From: Phorcus lineatus
Lineage: Eukaryota > Mollusca > Gastropoda > Trochida > Trochidae
Assembly (NCBI GenBank): GCA_921293015.1
Contig: OV121098.1
Span: 10,577,016-10,641,015 of the forward strand
Direction of reading: 5' to 3'
DNA length: 64,000 nt
The position numbers were made by a program, and so were the translations under genes. The notes under the pieces were generated by a model. It made no database searches. It was given only the letters and a program-made list of their open reading frames with translations, and had not been told where the DNA came from. Positions 53,901 through 56,900 of the stretch are shown here, piece after piece; within the stretch, counting starts at the first letter, position 1; each line of letters starts with the position of its first letter.

Positions 53901-56900
53901 AATTCTCTTGATGTATTGACGGATCAATACATCTAGTTTTAACTAGATTGAAAATAGAACAATTCTGCTTTAAGTTTGTATGGAGAAACAAACCTGACAA
54001 AGTTACTTGAGACACTATCGCTCGATCACAACAATGAAAAACGGGGAATACGAGTTCCAAAATCTCAAGGATAAAAGATTAACAATTTTGTGTCAAAAGT
54101 AAGGACACAAACAAATATTAAATATGACATAGACAGCTTACAATATGGTAACATTTACAAACTTGTATAAAGCACACAAACGAAACCATAATAACCACCC
54201 AAACAAGACTATTGGAAAGATAATTTATCATTGTGGGGTAGATTTATAACAAAGCAAAAAAGCCAAAATGCTAAAATGTTTTATCACAACCCCTATGGAA
54301 TAATGAAAATGACAAAATAGATGGAAATCCTATCAATTATATACAAATTACTCAAGTAAATAACTTAGACCAACTATATCTTTAATAACCCACGTGTGGT
54401 GCTTGTTGTTAATTAGCAAATTGACCCTGCTCCATTTTTTCTACTATTTATAATCCAACAAAAGTTGAAATTTACAATGTCTAACCTTCGAATCAATCCT
54501 AATTTTAATTTTTTTGTATAAAGACCCTCTAACAAATTCAAAACAAAATCATATTTAGTATTTTCATGAACAGAACATGATGGTAATGAAAATTTGATTT
54601 CAGGAGTTAGCTTAAGTTGGCAATGAAATATGATAAACTGTATTGTTACTTGTTTTGTGGAACATTCATAAAAAAATCTAGTGCCGTTAAGATTTTCTAC
54701 TGAAATTACACATTTTTGATAGTGAGATTGCTCTTTTGCTTCAGTCAGGTTTGTTATAAGAAAGGGTATATCTGTGAAGGTGTTTTGACATGATACATGT
54801 TTTTTACATCTGTACCATATTTGTACTAAAGGCCACAGGGACCAGGTCATGAAAAAAACAAATTTCTTTTTCTCCAGTAACTAAAGGCCTAGAAAGCTGA
54901 AACCTTTTGTAAAGACTCCTTAGCTGATGGGGATGATAGTCTATAGATATGGTCCCCCTGGAGGGTTCGGCCATTTTGCACAAGATGTTACTATTGCTGC
55001 AATGGCCCATTCAAAATTCTGGAAATGACTCAAATGTCTAAAATGGCCCATTGTCTAAGGAGTCTTTCCCAATCCCTGCCCTGTGACCCCCCCACAGGGG
55101 CAATGCCCTCAAAACCTAATTTCACCCGCCTCACCTCTCCTCTCCAGAAGAATAAGGCCAAGAAAGCTGAAAGCTTGTGTAAAGACTTCTTTGCTGATGG
55201 AGATTTTGATTGTGATTCTTCTCCTTGCAGGACACCATGTGTGAATGGTTTGTGCGGAGCTATCGCACCATGTGACTGTGACAGCGGATTCCAGGGTGTC
55301 TCCTGTGGCATGTTCTTGCCTCTTCTTGTTTTTCTCCTCTTGATATTCGGGGGAGGTGCTATCGTCGGTCTCTTCTTCTTGATCAGATGTTCGAGCAGGA
55401 GGTATAATTATTTCTTCTTCTCTTTTTGACTATAAACAGTTTTTTACTGAAACAACAGATCAGTCCTGTTTGAAAGATTTTTTATTATTAAATAATATTA
55501 TATATAATTTTTTATTTTTGTTGCATTTTACAGAGTTTGAAAGATTACGGTTTTGGATCTTGATCCTGACCCTAAATAAATGATGGTGATCATCCAAATT
55601 AATTTTATTACACCATGAATATTCCTTGGTACCTTGAAATAGTAGCATATATCCATGTTTTGTTTGTTTTAAGGCAACATGTCTAAAAAAGCTATTTTCA
55701 TCTTCTCTGAAACAAGAGGACAGTGGTTAGTACACTCAGCTTAAGATCAAGAGATCTGTAGTTCAAACTTTGTCTGCAGTAGAGAACTGTTCTTCATGCA
55801 GTAACATTTGGGTGCAATGCTGAATTTCAATACAGTACCACTCATGGTTCGCTAGCTTCAGCCAATGCAGGTTTCAACAGGTTTCACGCAAAGCATATAT
55901 CCACAATGGTGATGCAGGCTTTCTTGCTAAACTTAAGGAAAGCTGCTATTGTAGATATTGCTCCAAATTCATTATTATTCCATGAAAACCCATCATTATG
56001 TCTTTTATTGTCCTTTATGTATATTATTCATGTTATTATCATAATAAATCAATGTCAAAGTTCACTTTCAGTCAACTTAAAAAAAATGTCCTACTGGCAA
56101 AATTTTAATCTGCAACCAAGATGGGGACCTTTTGACCATCGACAAAATGAATAATAGATAGCTACAGGGCTAATGGCTCTATTTTTCTCAAAACTTTCTG
56201 AGGGTTGTCATGATAAGGTTTCCATACAAAAACACACAAAAACCCCAATGAAATTCAAGTCATTTACTACATGTATTTTCTCATTTTTCAGAATAGCAAG
56301 AATGTTTTCCCTGAAGAACCTGGATTGGTTAGTGAAATGGGATGAAGTGACTGTAGGTGTTGAATATACAACTAGTAGCCACAACGAGAAGACGGGTGGA
56401 AATGTTGTTGAATGGAGACATCAGAAGTGTCATGTAGAGGTATTATACTGAAATGAGCTCATATAGATACTGTCCGTGTTAATTTATAGCTAGTAGCCAC
56501 AATGAGAAGACAGGTGGAAATGTTGTTGAATGGAGACATCAGAAGTGTCATGTAGAGGTATTATACTGAAATGAGCTCATATAGATACTGTCCGTGTTAA
56601 TTTATAGCTAGTAGCCACAATGAGAAGACGGGTGGCAACGTTGTTGGATGGAGACATCAGAAGTGTCATGTAGAGGTATTATACTGAAATGAGCTCATAT
56701 AGATACTGTCCGTGTTAATTTATAGCTAGTAGCCACAATGAGAAGACAGGTGGAAATGTTGTTGAATGGAGACATCAGAAGTGTCATGTAGAGGTATTAT
56801 ACTGAAATGAGCTCATATAGATACTGTCCGTGTTAATTTATAGCTAGTAGCCACAATGAGAAGACGGGTGGAAAATGTTGTTGAATGGAGACATCAGAAG

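Noticed and set aside
54413..54850. 145-codon minus-strand frame
   Set aside because: Overlaps the 3' part of the plus-strand LINE relic; no recognisable domain.
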